From contig NC_061130.1 of assembly GCF_905220365.1 (NCBI RefSeq), positions 12,965,501 to 13,029,500 on the forward strand: a DNA stretch of 64,000 nucleotides. The letters run 5' to 3'. A program made the translations under genes and the position numbers. Source of the DNA: Vanessa cardui (taxonomy: Eukaryota > Arthropoda > Insecta > Lepidoptera > Nymphalidae). The notes beneath the pieces are model-generated. The model was not told the origin of the DNA and ran no database searches. It worked only from the letters and a program-made list of their open reading frames with translations. Positions 26,798-36,631 of this stretch are shown here, in pieces; the stretch's first letter is position 1, and every line of letters begins with the position of its first letter.

Positions 26798-28061
26798 ACA
26801 CCTTATTTACTTATTTAAAAGGCTTCACTTTCCCTTCGTGTACCTTTTAGAATGCACAATGGATTGCGTTACACGAATATTTATATATTAAGTAATTTTA
26901 CACAACATAATTATATAACCCTGTTAAAATCGAATGTGTAGCTGCTTCAGTAGAGCTGTGAGATAATAGTATCCTTTTACAAATTGTCGGTGTATTCTGG
27001 AATAGATGAACAATAAAGAGCCTTTAGAGGTCACATTATTAATTAATACAATTGAGAGTTCATCCGTTTACTTAGATCTCGGCAGCACTTTTCACACAAC
27101 CAGCGGATATTACGGAGTGAAGAGGCAGACGCGTAAACAAACTTGTATAAAAAGCTATTCCGACTTTCCTCCAATTAGTTGCAACGTTTAACCCTTACCG
27201 ACTAAAATACACAAAAACATTACTCTACGAGTATAACTGACTCCGCTATTTACCGTGAGAAGTTGAAATATAATTTTGTTTATGTTAATAAATCATTCTA
27301 AAATTAGTTGTAAAGCTCAAATAGACTATCATATACGAATTATCTGAATTTTAAGCTGAATACGAACACGAGTAATAACGGGCATTATGAAAATTATGTT
27401 ATAAATATCTTTTAGTAATATATTAGCAGTTTTTAGAAACAGATACTTTTAGGACTTTTTCCATGTAGTTAAACTCTAGAACATTGCAATGAATTCGCAC
27501 GAACACTTTTTTCCATTGGCCAACAAATCTTTGCAAAGCTCGCCTTAATATGTAGCTTATTAGAGAGAGAGAGAGAAAGTGACATATAAGATTCTGTCTC
27601 CTGCTGACTTCTCCAGCTAAATATTACTGTTCCCATAAAACCACCTACATACCAGAACATTGTTAAATTTCATGTTGAAACTAAATATATTTGTAACTTA
27701 GTGATTTATGAGAGTTCTCTGCCAATTTAATTAAAGTTTTCAAAACAAATGACAAATATAGGTTTCATTACGATGTTTTCCTTCACGACAACACATAAGT
27801 TGTAAACACTAATAAGTTACAAATACAAGTTCATGAAAAATTTGTGATTTTTGTTTACTTTATGAATTGTGTACAATGTTCATACACTCCATCCTTGTAG
27901 CCTAATGGGATCAGTAGTTTCGCGAATATTATTCTATTTCTTAAATCTTTGAATTATCAGAAATGAAATTTTCAATAATCTCCATCAATCACATTAATTT
28001 AAAATCACTTATAGGTCAATCAAAACAATATATATTTGTATATCTTAGTTTCACTTTAATA

Positions 28062-28153
28062 AATAAATAAATAAGCCTTTATTCAGACACATTTTGCTAC
28101 ATTTTACATTGCTTAAATTATCACTCTAGTGACTTGACATCGACAACTTAGTC
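28062..28153 (-). mobile_element. Probable LINE 3' tail beside the gypsy LTR
   Basis: On the minus strand it ends with tgtctgaataaaggc followed by (TTTA)n, typical of the 3' end of insect LINEs. It abuts the start of the left LTR at 28,154. It could be the rest of a LINE into which the gypsy element inserted, or an unrelated fragment; the family is not determined. Confidence 0.45.
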
Positions 28154-28154
28154 T

Positions 28155-28203
28155 GTATAGAAGGTGGGTTATCAGGGTGGCGGCGAAAATGACGATACGT
28201 TAT
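28155..28203 (-). repeat. 3' LTR end of gypsy element 1 (49-bp match to the other LTR)
   Basis: This block repeats without visible difference at 33,851-33,899. On the plus strand it begins gtatagaaggtgggttatca. It marks the end of both LTRs. The left LTR continues rightward beyond 28,203 for an unresolved distance and contains three related ccggaag blocks near 28,441, 28,600 and 28,783. Confidence 0.8.
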
Positions 28204-28937
28204 ATAGGAAAACACTTGTAATGCTTGTTACAACGGTTACAATAGCAATTCCCGATATATTTAAAACTGGCGGTATTTATACAAAAACATCTTGACCTAA
28301 TTTAATACTAAATTCACAAACTTAAAAGATAATATTAAACATTGTTTATCTTAATTATTCTAATGATTATTTACGGACAAATATTATTTAATAAAACAGG
28401 ATTATGTAACATTAAATATTAAAGATTTAATATATTACACCGGAAGTTGATAAGCAGCAGATAACCTAGCCAGATCAGTAAAATAAGATTCTAGTAGTTT
28501 AATCCTTACATTATACATAATAAAACTAAATTATTATAGCATTGATTAATCGACATAATTTGAGAAAATATAAATAACAAGCACTATTTATTAATTGCGC
28601 CGGAAGCTGACAAGCAGAAGGCGCCATTAATAAATAGAATAATATATAATAAAATGTTCCAAGTATAAACAAATATGAATCAACTATTTATTTGATTATG
28701 AAATTACTAATTAAATTGTTGAACAAAAGTTTTAGTCTATACTTATAAATAATCATCAAGATGTAGCCGTATATGTAGGACCGGAAGTACTAATTGATAA
28801 CATTCGGCCATCCTGCGTATGCCGTGTCCCACGGCGATCAGCGCTGCTATTGCCACCTGGTTTGTCACTGCTGTACGGCACCTGAAATTGACATGTCTAA
28901 GCCGTAATTAAATCTTGTATTATCTAATTTTAAGTAT

Positions 28938-29285
28938 ACAACTTTTATTTATCTTGGATAACACAACTTTTATTCATCCTCCTTCACACAGTCCTCGTTT
29001 GTCTTAGCTCACACAGTTTTTATTTATCCTATATCACACAGCTTTTATTTATCCTCCATCACACAGCTTTTATTTGTCCTACATCACACAGCTTTTATTT
29101 GATCTACATCATACAGCTTCAATTTATCCTACATCACACAGCTTTTATTTGTCCTATATCACACAGCTTTTATTTGTTCTACATCACACAGCTTTAATTT
29201 ATCCTACATCACACAGCTTTTATTTGTCCTATATCACACAGCTTTTATTTGTTCTACATCACACAGCTTTAATTTAATGTAATTT
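28938..29285 (-). repeat. 25-bp tandem array in the gypsy 1 3' non-coding region
   Basis: About 14 imperfect copies of a 25-bp unit based on tcacacagcttttatttgtcc. Three units make 75 bp, so the reading frame repeats as SYITQLLFVLHHTALIYPTS and so on. The ORF at 29,074-29,277 is an artefact of the array. It lies between the pol stop and the 3' LTR. Confidence 0.9.
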
Positions 29286-29486
29286 ATACAACCTCTATCC
29301 TAAAGTAGTTCGCTTTTTTTTATCGGATAATTGATAGAAAGAATAGATAAATATTTTGTATAACAGTTTATTTTTCTCAATACAATATTTGTTCTACACA
29401 AGTTTTGTTTTATAAATCTCATAACTTTGTAATAATAAAATAAATTTTAACATATTTATTTATTCACTAACATATATGATTATTAA

Positions 29487-32400
29487 TTAACTTTCTAATA
29501 AATCTATCAAGTCGTCCCTATCAACCTCATGGTCACTGCCGCTGCTATCATCGGGAATGGAAGAATTGTAAGGTCGGAGGACTTCACCGCGAACAACAGC
29601 CGTAAATTTTCGATAACCTTTCATGCCTTTAATACTACATATTGTGTAGCGATCTAACGAGTGTTCTGCTTTGCTTACTCTATAGGGTCCTGTATATAAC
29701 CCATTAAGTTTCCTAGTTATATTAGTGCTTTCTCTGGTTATTCCCCCCTTCCAAAGTACCAATTGTCCCACTGAGTACTTAATGCACTTTTTATGAGATC
29801 GATCAAACCTATCCTTCATTAGTGTCATATGTTTGTCAATACGCAATTTAGCCGCGTTTCGCCTTTCTTCTAACGCTTTTGCCTGGCTTTCGAAGTCATT
29901 GGGTTCCCCACTAGGGTATGCCGGTAAGCGCGAGTTGGAATGCCCAAATAATAACTTAAAAGGAGCAAAACCAGTAATTGCATGAGGAGTGTTATTAATG
30001 CCCCAAACTATATCAATTAGGTGGTCATCCCAGGTGCATTCGCTATTAGACATTGTATTTAATCCATTAATCAAGGTTCGATTTACCCGTTCCACCTGGC
30101 CGTTCGACCTAGGACTGGCAATGGCGTTCAAAATATGTTTAAATTGCATTTCTTCTGAAAATTGTTTGAAATATCGACTAGTAAACGCCTTGCCTCTATC
30201 TGTAATAATCCTGTGAGGATTTCCAAACTGCGAAATAATATCTTTTAATTGTTTTATAGTTTCTATGGAATTACAGCTTTTAACAGGTTTTGCAAATACG
30301 AACTTTGTGAACGAATCTATGACAACTAGTATATATGCGTTTCCTTTACGTGTCTTTACAAATGGGCCTAAATGGTCAACGTGTAGCGTGTGCATTGGGA
30401 TAGCCACCTTTTCAATTGGATGCAGTTCACCCTGCAATTTGCCGTGGTCCCCTTTGCCGTAAGCACATTGAAGACATGACTTAATATATTTTCGAATAAA
30501 TCTTGTCATACCCTCGAACCAAAATTGTGCCTTAATAGTTTTTTCGCATTTGTCAAAACCAACATGTCCTATCTGGTCATGAAATTTTTGTAACAATCCC
30601 CATTTTGCCAACTTAGGTATAACGAAACGGTCCCCGTTAAAAGTTTTTCTATAGAGAATGTTTTCTTTTAAAGCATAGTTAGCAATAATGTTTTTATTGT
30701 CTGTACCATTTCGTAGCTGAGTTAAAAGAGACTGAATATTTTCGTCTTGCAATTGTAACGTCACAAGCCAATCAGAGTTATCTATTAATAGGACATGATC
30801 CTGTACTGGATTCCTACTCAGGGCATCAACGTGTCTCATTCGATCACCAGATCGATACTCGATTTGTAGATCATAGTCTTGGATTGAGAGCCACCAGCGG
30901 GCTATACGGGGGATTAGGTCTTTTTTTACTAGAGTTGTCCGTAATGCGGCACAATCTGTCACTACAGTAACGGGAATCCCTACGAGATAGACTCTAAAGC
31001 GCTTCAGGGAATCTACAACTGCTAATGTCTCCAGCTCATAACTATGGTAGAACTGTTCTTCCTTACTCGTCACCCTACTGAAATATGCAATTGGTTTTAA
31101 GATGCCATCGCTTTGGTATTGCAAGAGGATACCTCCTAGCCCTAGCTTACTAGCATCGGTATGAAGCTCCGTGCGAGCATTCCTATCATATATACCTAAC
31201 ACTGGTCTCTCGACAAGACGGTCTTTTAACGTTTGAAATGCAGTTTCTTGGGTAGAGCCCCACGTCCATGGAACATCTTTTTTTGTTAACTGCGTGAGAG
31301 GTCTAGCTATTTCAGCGAAACCGCGAATAAATTTCCTAAAATATGATGATAGGCCTATAAACTGTCTTACTTCATGTACGTTTCGAGGTCTCCTATATTC
31401 AGCTACGCAACTAATCTTAGCCTGTCCTGGTCGCACTGTGCCTGCAGTTATCTCATGACCTAAGTAATTAATGCTTTTCTTTAGAAACGAACATTTGCCG
31501 AGATTCAGTTTCAAATTCGCTTCTGATAAGAGCTTTAATACATTATCTAGTAATTTAAGACCGTCACCAATAGATGATGTAGGTAGCATGACGTCATCGA
31601 GATATGTAGCTATGTCATTATCTAAACTACCTAAAACGATTTTGATTAGACGTGAAAATACAGCCGGTGCATTCGCTAAGCCAAATGGCATTTTTAAAAA
31701 TTCATATTGCCCAGATGGTGTAACAAATGCCGTTTTGTGAATAGAGTCTTTAGATAATCTAATTTGATAATAGCCTTGTGCCAGATCTAACGTTGTAAAG
31801 AAAGATTTACCAGAGAGGCGGGATACCTGATCGTCTATATGTGGCAGAGGGTATCGATCTTTAATAGTGCGTGCATTAAGAGCTCTGTAATCTATACATA
31901 ACCTATAATCACCACCTTTTTTCTTTACAAGAACCACTGGACTTGCATAATCAGACATAGAGTTCCTTATTACACCTGCATCAATGAGATCTTGAACCTT
32001 TTCATTTACAATTTCATTTTCTTTATGAGACAGTCGATAAGGCTTGCAATAGACAGGCTCCTCAGTTTTGGTTTGAATATGCATTTCCAGTACATCTGTA
32101 CATCCTAAATCTTTTGTATTTTTGGCAAATAAATATCTGTATTTATTCAGTAACCGTAACAGTTGACTACAATTATCCCTTTTTAAATCGCCTACATCTA
32201 TATCAGATAATTGCAATTCCTCGACAGTGGATTGGTCAAGTATCATAATATTCGTACTACTTTGTAAACTATCATGTTTATCAGTAACAATTTCCGCGCG
32301 TGCTATTAATCTATTCGGTTCCCATTCAATAATTTCGTTTCCGATATTAATTATTTTTAAAAAGCAATCTTTCGACCTTACAAGTCCCCCTAAAATTACA

Positions 32401-33413
32401 TAGGACATACAGCCTAACTCAACATATACAGAACTCACAAGATATGTTTCATTACTATTAGTATCGATATAAACTTGCACCAAAGCAGCACTTTGTTGTG
32501 GTATTATACAACTGTGTCTCAAATACACTGGAAATTTTGTTATAAAGTCTGTATCACATAGTTTTATATCACTGAGGGTACTTTTAAAATTATCACTACT
32601 ACCAATAAATTTAACAGAATTTTGTGATATAATTAAACTGATATTAGGTTGATTTATCATTGATTGTCCGATTATTAAATCTATATCACCTATATCGTAA
32701 TTGGTTAATTCTACGAATCCACTTAGAACAACATTGTCTATGTGAACATCCACGTGGGATGTTCCCAAAGAGGTCGAATGTGCACCTCCAAAACCTCTCA
32801 TTGTAACAACGGACGGCTGAATTTTTAGTTTTAGCTTATCAGCATATGCCATACTGAGAATATTTAATTTGCTGCCCGTATCTATGTATGCGATGAGACT
32901 ACAACTATTAATTGCCACTACCTTTTTATACAAATCTATGTATATGTTGTATGTTGTAAATAAAACATCACTTACTTTTTGATGTGAAGAGCTGGCCGCA
33001 TGCCAGCAGCTGGCAGACGTGTGACCCGGGCGATGGCACACCTCGCAGCGTGGCACCTTGCAGTCCTTTGCTTCATGACCTTCTCTTCGGCAGGCGTAAC
33101 ATTTCTTCGGTTGAAAGTCACTCCCTCTTGCAATTGTAGCAACGGCGCCCGCTCTTCGCCACGTGGTAGTTGGTCGCGGATGGCTGGCTTCAATTTGTCG
33201 GTAGTTTTCCAATGACGACAAATACCCGTAGTATAGTTGCTGTGGAGTACTGCATTGGAAAGCTTTCGCGTTGGCTCTTATTTCCATGGGTAGACCTCGA
33301 ATTATGCACGAAATTGCAGACTCGCCAATGATATTGCATTTTTTTAATAAGGAAACCTTGTCGTGGAAATATTTTGTCATAGTTTCCGTATTCGTTTTCT
33401 TTCTAGCAAGCAT
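29487..33413 (-). CDS. Ty3/gypsy gag C-terminus and pol polyprotein (element 1)
   Basis: A continuous 1308-residue frame. Residues 1-70 are the rest of the capsid. Two CCHC zinc knuckles follow (CYACRREGHEAKDC at 105-118 and CEVCHRPGHTSASC at 123-136), then an aspartic protease (YIDTGS, 176-181), reverse transcriptase (YLDD, 604-607), RNase H (TDAS, 752-755), and an integrase with an HHCC-type N-terminus (about 945-983) and the catalytic D1013, D1072 and E1108 triad with D,D35E spacing. Together they would copy the element's RNA to DNA and integrate it. The ATG at 33,413 is inside the capsid region, so it is not a natural start: the frame is cut off from the gag N-terminus by a one-base shift. 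The catalytic motifs are all intact, so the damage is recent or limited. Confidence 0.9.
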   Translation of the reverse strand: MLARKKTNTETMTKYFHDKVSLLKKCNIIGESAISCIIRGLPMEIRANAKAFQCSTPQQLYYGYLSSLENYRQIEASHPRPTTTWRRAGAVATIARGSDFQPKKCYACRREGHEAKDCKVPRCEVCHRPGHTSASCWHAASSSHQKVSDVLFTTYNIYIDLYKKVVAINSCSLIAYIDTGSKLNILSMAYADKLKLKIQPSVVTMRGFGGAHSTSLGTSHVDVHIDNVVLSGFVELTNYDIGDIDLIIGQSMINQPNISLIISQNSVKFIGSSDNFKSTLSDIKLCDTDFITKFPVYLRHSCIIPQQSAALVQVYIDTNSNETYLVSSVYVELGCMSYVILGGLVRSKDCFLKIINIGNEIIEWEPNRLIARAEIVTDKHDSLQSSTNIMILDQSTVEELQLSDIDVGDLKRDNCSQLLRLLNKYRYLFAKNTKDLGCTDVLEMHIQTKTEEPVYCKPYRLSHKENEIVNEKVQDLIDAGVIRNSMSDYASPVVLVKKKGGDYRLCIDYRALNARTIKDRYPLPHIDDQVSRLSGKSFFTTLDLAQGYYQIRLSKDSIHKTAFVTPSGQYEFLKMPFGLANAPAVFSRLIKIVLGSLDNDIATYLDDVMLPTSSIGDGLKLLDNVLKLLSEANLKLNLGKCSFLKKSINYLGHEITAGTVRPGQAKISCVAEYRRPRNVHEVRQFIGLSSYFRKFIRGFAEIARPLTQLTKKDVPWTWGSTQETAFQTLKDRLVERPVLGIYDRNARTELHTDASKLGLGGILLQYQSDGILKPIAYFSRVTSKEEQFYHSYELETLAVVDSLKRFRVYLVGIPVTVVTDCAALRTTLVKKDLIPRIARWWLSIQDYDLQIEYRSGDRMRHVDALSRNPVQDHVLLIDNSDWLVTLQLQDENIQSLLTQLRNGTDNKNIIANYALKENILYRKTFNGDRFVIPKLAKWGLLQKFHDQIGHVGFDKCEKTIKAQFWFEGMTRFIRKYIKSCLQCAYGKGDHGKLQGELHPIEKVAIPMHTLHVDHLGPFVKTRKGNAYILVVIDSFTKFVFAKPVKSCNSIETIKQLKDIISQFGNPHRIITDRGKAFTSRYFKQFSEEMQFKHILNAIASPRSNGQVERVNRTLINGLNTMSNSECTWDDHLIDIVWGINNTPHAITGFAPFKLLFGHSNSRLPAYPSGEPNDFESQAKALEERRNAAKLRIDKHMTLMKDRFDRSHKKCIKYSVGQLVLWKGGITRESTNITRKLNGLYTGPYRVSKAEHSLDRYTICSIKGMKGYRKFTAVVRGEVLRPYNSSIPDDSSGSDHEVDRDDLIDLLES

Positions 33414-33838
33414 AGATTCAGCAGATCCACAAAGTCAGTAGAACGTGGGAACGCGGTCTCTAAAGCGTCCTTCCACTCCATCCATGTGAGATCATAGTTA
33501 TCCAGATCGTCATACCAGTCTCTAGCCGACCCTCGAAGACGTATCTGCATGATGAACTGTCGATCTTTGTTGTCCCATCCATACACGTCGCCCAATTGGT
33601 CGATCTTATGCAACCATCCCTTGACGTTGCTAGATTTTTCATCCGGTCGGAACGTTGGAATAACCTCCGCATCGGTTTGGGTGACACGCCGCTTCTTATA
33701 TCGCCTGTGTTTCTCCAAGATCTCTTCGTCATCGGATGAAGAAAAAAAACTTGATGATTCGTCGCTGTCGAGTACAGCGTTCTCGCAGCGTCTCCTTTGC
33801 TTTGTACCAAGTCCGTCGATATATGGGCCAGACATCAT
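33377..33838 (-). CDS. Ty3/gypsy gag N-terminus (element 1), frameshifted
   Basis: A 153-residue frame starting at the ATG at 33,838, which directly touches the primer-binding site, so there is almost no leader. It has an acidic, serine-rich N-terminal part and a basic KKRR patch, then the gag domain with a DWYDDLDNYDLTWMEWKDAL segment typical of retrotransposon gag. The last 13 residues are out-of-frame readthrough. The capsid continues in the other frame from about 33,414, overlapping by 37 nt. The break falls in the middle of the capsid, not at a gag-pol boundary, so it is a disabling mutation and not programmed frameshifting. Confidence 0.8.
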   Translation of the reverse strand: MMSGPYIDGLGTKQRRRCENAVLDSDESSSFFSSSDDEEILEKHRRYKKRRVTQTDAEVIPTFRPDEKSSNVKGWLHKIDQLGDVYGWDNKDRQFIMQIRLRGSARDWYDDLDNYDLTWMEWKDALETAFPRSTDFVDLLNLCLLERKRIRKL

Positions 33839-33849
33839 CCCACTTCTGA
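33838..33849 (-). other. Primer-binding site, tRNA-Leu type (element 1)
   Basis: On the plus strand tcccacttctga lies directly inside the 5' LTR. It equals the 3' acceptor-stem/T-arm end of many tRNA-Leu genes, so the minus strand would pair with that tRNA as primer. The same 12 bases occur at 53,771-53,782 in element 2. The tRNA identity is from memory of tRNA-Leu 3' ends. Confidence 0.7.
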
Positions 33850-33850
33850 A

Positions 33851-33899
33851 GTATAGAAGGTGGGTTATCAGGGTGGCGGCGAAAATGACGATACGTTAT
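33851..33899 (-). repeat. Truncated 5' LTR of gypsy element 1
   Basis: Only the last 49 bp of the LTR remain, matching 28,155-28,203. At 33,899/33,900 the sequence switches to the truncated end of the RTE ORF2. Confidence 0.8.
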
Positions 33900-36631
33900 T
33901 TATTCGTGCGCTTTCTAATGGTTCTGTTTTGTATTCTGTCACTTTTCCTGACATTCAACATGCTCCTCTCCATAGCTGTTTGGCATGTCTTAATTTTTTC
34001 ATTTTGCGCTTTGGTGAGTGCCCAAGTTTGACAGCCATAAGTGAGTACTGGCAGCACACAGGTATTATATAGCTTCTTCTTTACAAACATCTTAGTTTCT
34101 TTATTTTTCATAACTTCTTTTAGTCTCCAATAACTTTTCCATGCGTTACCTATTCTTGTGTCTATTTCTTTTGACATTGAATTAGTTGATGAGATGAGTT
34201 GGCCTAAGTAAGTGTACTCTTTTACATATTCGATGGGTTCACCATTTAATACAATAGGGTCTTCGGTCGCGTTTGTCAATACTATGGTTTTAAAGGTATT
34301 CATAGTTAAACCAACTCTGCGGCTTTCTATATCCAGGTCCGTTAGCATATTTTGGAGATGGGCACTTGATACAGCGAATATAATTATATCGTCAGCAAAT
34401 CGTAGGTGGGTAAGCTGTTCTCCATTTATGTTTAACCCATAGTGGTCCCATTTAACTTTACGAAAGACGTTTTCTAAAACCGCAGTAAATAATTTGGGAG
34501 ATAGGGGGTCTCCTTGGCGTACGCCTCTGTTAATTTTTATTTCTTTTCCCTGTTTTTCTAACTTTATTTTAGCTGTACTGTTTGTGTATATATTTTTCAG
34601 AATTCTTATGTATTTATATTCAACTCCTTGGTTTTTTAGGCTTAACCAGATGCTTTCATGTTCAATTGAATCGAAAGCCTTGTTGTAATCTATGAAGCAA
34701 CAATAGAATGGTACATTATATTCTCTATTCTTTTCAAAGACTTGCCTTACAACGTGTATGTGGTCTAGTGTTGAGAACCCCGCCCTAAATCCGGCTTGTT
34801 CTCTAGGTTGGTTCTCGTCTAGAGTTCTAGTTATTCGGCGGAGAACAACCTTTGCAAATACTTTGTATATATTGGATATTAGGCTGATAGGTCTATAGTT
34901 ATTTATTTGACTAATATCACCCTTTTTATAGAGAAGTATTATTGTGGAATTCTTCCACTGAGATGGTATTGTTTCGGTTTGTAGTATGTCGTTATAAATG
35001 ACTTTTAGTATAGGTGCAACAACTTTCTTACAGTTGATTAGTAGTTCATTGCTGATGTGGTCGGGTCCAGGGGCTTTGTCTGTTTGCTGTGTTTCAATGG
35101 CTTTGATTATTTCTTCTTCTAGGATAGGTGGTACACCGTCGCTACTAGTTAGATCGGTTTCGTCTAGGTTATTTTTCCTGGAATATAAGTCTTCGTAGAA
35201 TTTAGTAGCTATTGACAATACATCTGGTCTTTTAGTCTTATCCATAGAATATTGGTCTTTCATTTTGGGTATCCAGTTTGTCTTATCCTTTAACAGCTTA
35301 ACAGCTCTCTTGATGCCTCCAGTCTTGATGATATGTTTCTCAAAAACCACACGTCTAAGGCGTTCTCTGTCTTTATTAATTTGTGTTTTTATTTCTTTAC
35401 TTACTTTGCTTATTTCTTCCCTAATACTTTTTGTTTTGTTTGTAATATTAATCAAATTCAACCTTTTTTCTAGAAGTTCATTAGTTTTATGAGACAAGTT
35501 TTTCTTCTCGTTCGGTTCGCCCTTGTTATTCTCTGATTTTGTTGTTAGTATTTCGTGTAGTACATTATATTTTTGTTGAGTGTTTAGGTATTGAATAGAT
35601 GTTTCCTGCAGAGAGTTAAGTTTTTTTGTGATGGTGGCTATCGATGCTGCATTGTTTGGAGTTTGAGATTTTATTTTGAAGGGCCGTCTTAATTTTGATT
35701 TGTATGCTATGTTGAGATATGCTCGGAGCATTCTGTGGTTGCTATTAAAGTTAAGGTTAGCGATGGTACTGCAATCATCAAAAGAATTACTTTGGTTCGT
35801 AAGAATATAATCTATTTCATTCCTATACCGTCCGTCCGGTGATATCCATGTCCATTTCCTTGATGCCCTTTTTTTGAATTTACTGTTTAGTATTTTCAGA
35901 TTATTTTCGAAAGCGAATTCCATCAGCTTTTGCCCATTCCTTGTCCTTTTGCCTTTACTATGAGGGCCCAGTACGATATCTTCTCCATTCCGTGGATAAC
36001 CAACTTGAGCGTTAAAGTCCCCCATTACTATGCAGTTTTTGTGCGTATATTTTTTGATAGCACTATTAAGGCACGAGTAGAAGGAATCTATCTCAGAAAC
36101 GGTAGATTGCTCTGTCGGGGAGTATATTTGGACAATAGACCATCTTTCTTTCTTAGGGGGTATTGTTATATTCAATACAGCAATTCTTTCCGAAATGCCG
36201 ACTATTTCTTCTATAAAGCTCGCCAGCTCTTTCTTTATTACGAATCCTACACCGTGTCTTCCTGGTGTTTCTCCTATGTAGTATAATATGAATTGATTGT
36301 AATCTTCAATTGCCTCGCTGTTTCTTCTTACTTCACTTAAGCCAATAATATCCCATTTAATATGTTGAATAGCATGTGTTAATTCTTGTAGGCTCTCTTC
36401 TGATCTCAAAGAAAGTGTATTATACGTTGCTATGTGGTATACTCGTTTCCGATTAAATTTCTCGTTTTCAAATTTATCTGTTGTAGGTGTTAAATTGTTT
36501 GGACGGTAGTGGTCGCTTTTCCCCGCGGTGACCGGCCGTCTTGGGGTGGTTGCTCTGGTTGTTTCGTTCGGTAGGTACGTTTTGTTAGATTGTTTTCGTT
36601 TTCGTTTCCGGTTGTCGATGTCTATTGGTGG
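33896..36631 (-). CDS. RTE-type LINE ORF2: endonuclease and reverse transcriptase, 3' truncated
   Basis: This frame is open for 911 codons from the ORF1 slippery site to the stop at 33,896. Numbering from the TTG at 36,409, the AP-endonuclease motifs are ATYNTLSL (just before residue 1), SEVRR (25-29), MGDFNAQVG (129-137), EIDYI (198-202) and SNHR (223-226; most relatives have SDH). The reverse transcriptase has DKAPGPD, GFRAGFST, DYNKAFD, GVRQGDPLSP (629-638) and FADD (671-674). The enzyme nicks target DNA and copies the element's RNA at the nick. There is no Met before residue 129, and the 74 codons upstream of 36,409 also have none, so an independent AUG start would lose essential catalytic residues. 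The protein stops at RTNK, where relatives continue for roughly 100 residues. The end is fused to the gypsy LTR. Confidence 0.88.
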   Translation of the reverse strand, partial: PPIDIDNRKRKRKQSNKTYLPNETTRATTPRRPVTAGKSDHYRPNNLTPTTDKFENEKFNRKRVYHIATYNTLSLRSEESLQELTHAIQHIKWDIIGLSEVRRNSEAIEDYNQFILYYIGETPGRHGVGFVIKKELASFIEEIVGISERIAVLNITIPPKKERWSIVQIYSPTEQSTVSEIDSFYSCLNSAIKKYTHKNCIVMGDFNAQVGYPRNGEDIVLGPHSKGKRTRNGQKLMEFAFENNLKILNSKFKKRASRKWTWISPDGRYRNEIDYILTNQSNSFDDCSTIANLNFNSNHRMLRAYLNIAYKSKLRRPFKIKSQTPNNAASIATITKKLNSLQETSIQYLNTQQKYNVLHEILTTKSENNKGEPNEKKNLSHKTNELLEKRLNLINITNKTKSIREEISKVSKEIKTQINKDRERLRRVVFEKHIIKTGGIKRAVKLLKDKTNWIPKMKDQYSMDKTKRPDVLSIATKFYEDLYSRKNNLDETDLTSSDGVPPILEEEIIKAIETQQTDKAPGPDHISNELLINCKKVVAPILKVIYNDILQTETIPSQWKNSTIILLYKKGDISQINNYRPISLISNIYKVFAKVVLRRITRTLDENQPREQAGFRAGFSTLDHIHVVRQVFEKNREYNVPFYCCFIDYNKAFDSIEHESIWLSLKNQGVEYKYIRILKNIYTNSTAKIKLEKQGKEIKINRGVRQGDPLSPKLFTAVLENVFRKVKWDHYGLNINGEQLTHLRFADDIIIFAVSSAHLQNMLTDLDIESRRVGLTMNTFKTIVLTNATEDPIVLNGEPIEYVKEYTYLGQLISSTNSMSKEIDTRIGNAWKSYWRLKEVMKNKETKMFVKKKLYNTCVLPVLTYGCQTWALTKAQNEKIKTCQTAMERSMLNVRKSDRIQNRTIRKRTNK

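Larger units (their letters stand above)
28154..33899 (-). mobile_element. Ty3/gypsy LTR retrotransposon 1, damaged
   Basis: On the minus strand the order is: truncated 5' LTR (33,899-33,851), tRNA-Leu-type primer site (33,849-33,838), gag (starting 33,838), pol (to 29,487), a 3' non-coding region with a tandem array (28,938-29,285), and a 3' LTR ending at about 28,154. The first 49 bp of the LTR end match exactly between 28,155-28,203 and 33,851-33,899. Beyond this the right copy is replaced by LINE sequence, so the 5' LTR promoter is lost. The inner boundary of the left LTR could not be fixed. A frameshift in gag also breaks the coding region. It sits antisense in the beat-like intron. Confidence 0.85.

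Noticed and set aside
27006..27191. Plus-strand ORF of 61 codons in the large intron as an extra exon
   Set aside because: There is no Ig-like pattern, and the flanking beat exons already join in phase without it.
29074..29277. Plus-strand ORF of 67 codons with repeated HHTALIYPTS-type peptides
   Set aside because: It results from the 25-bp tandem array.
33549..36286. Plus-strand ORFs opposite the gypsy gag and LINE ORFs
   Set aside because: They are antisense shadows of the real minus-strand frames and have no domain features.
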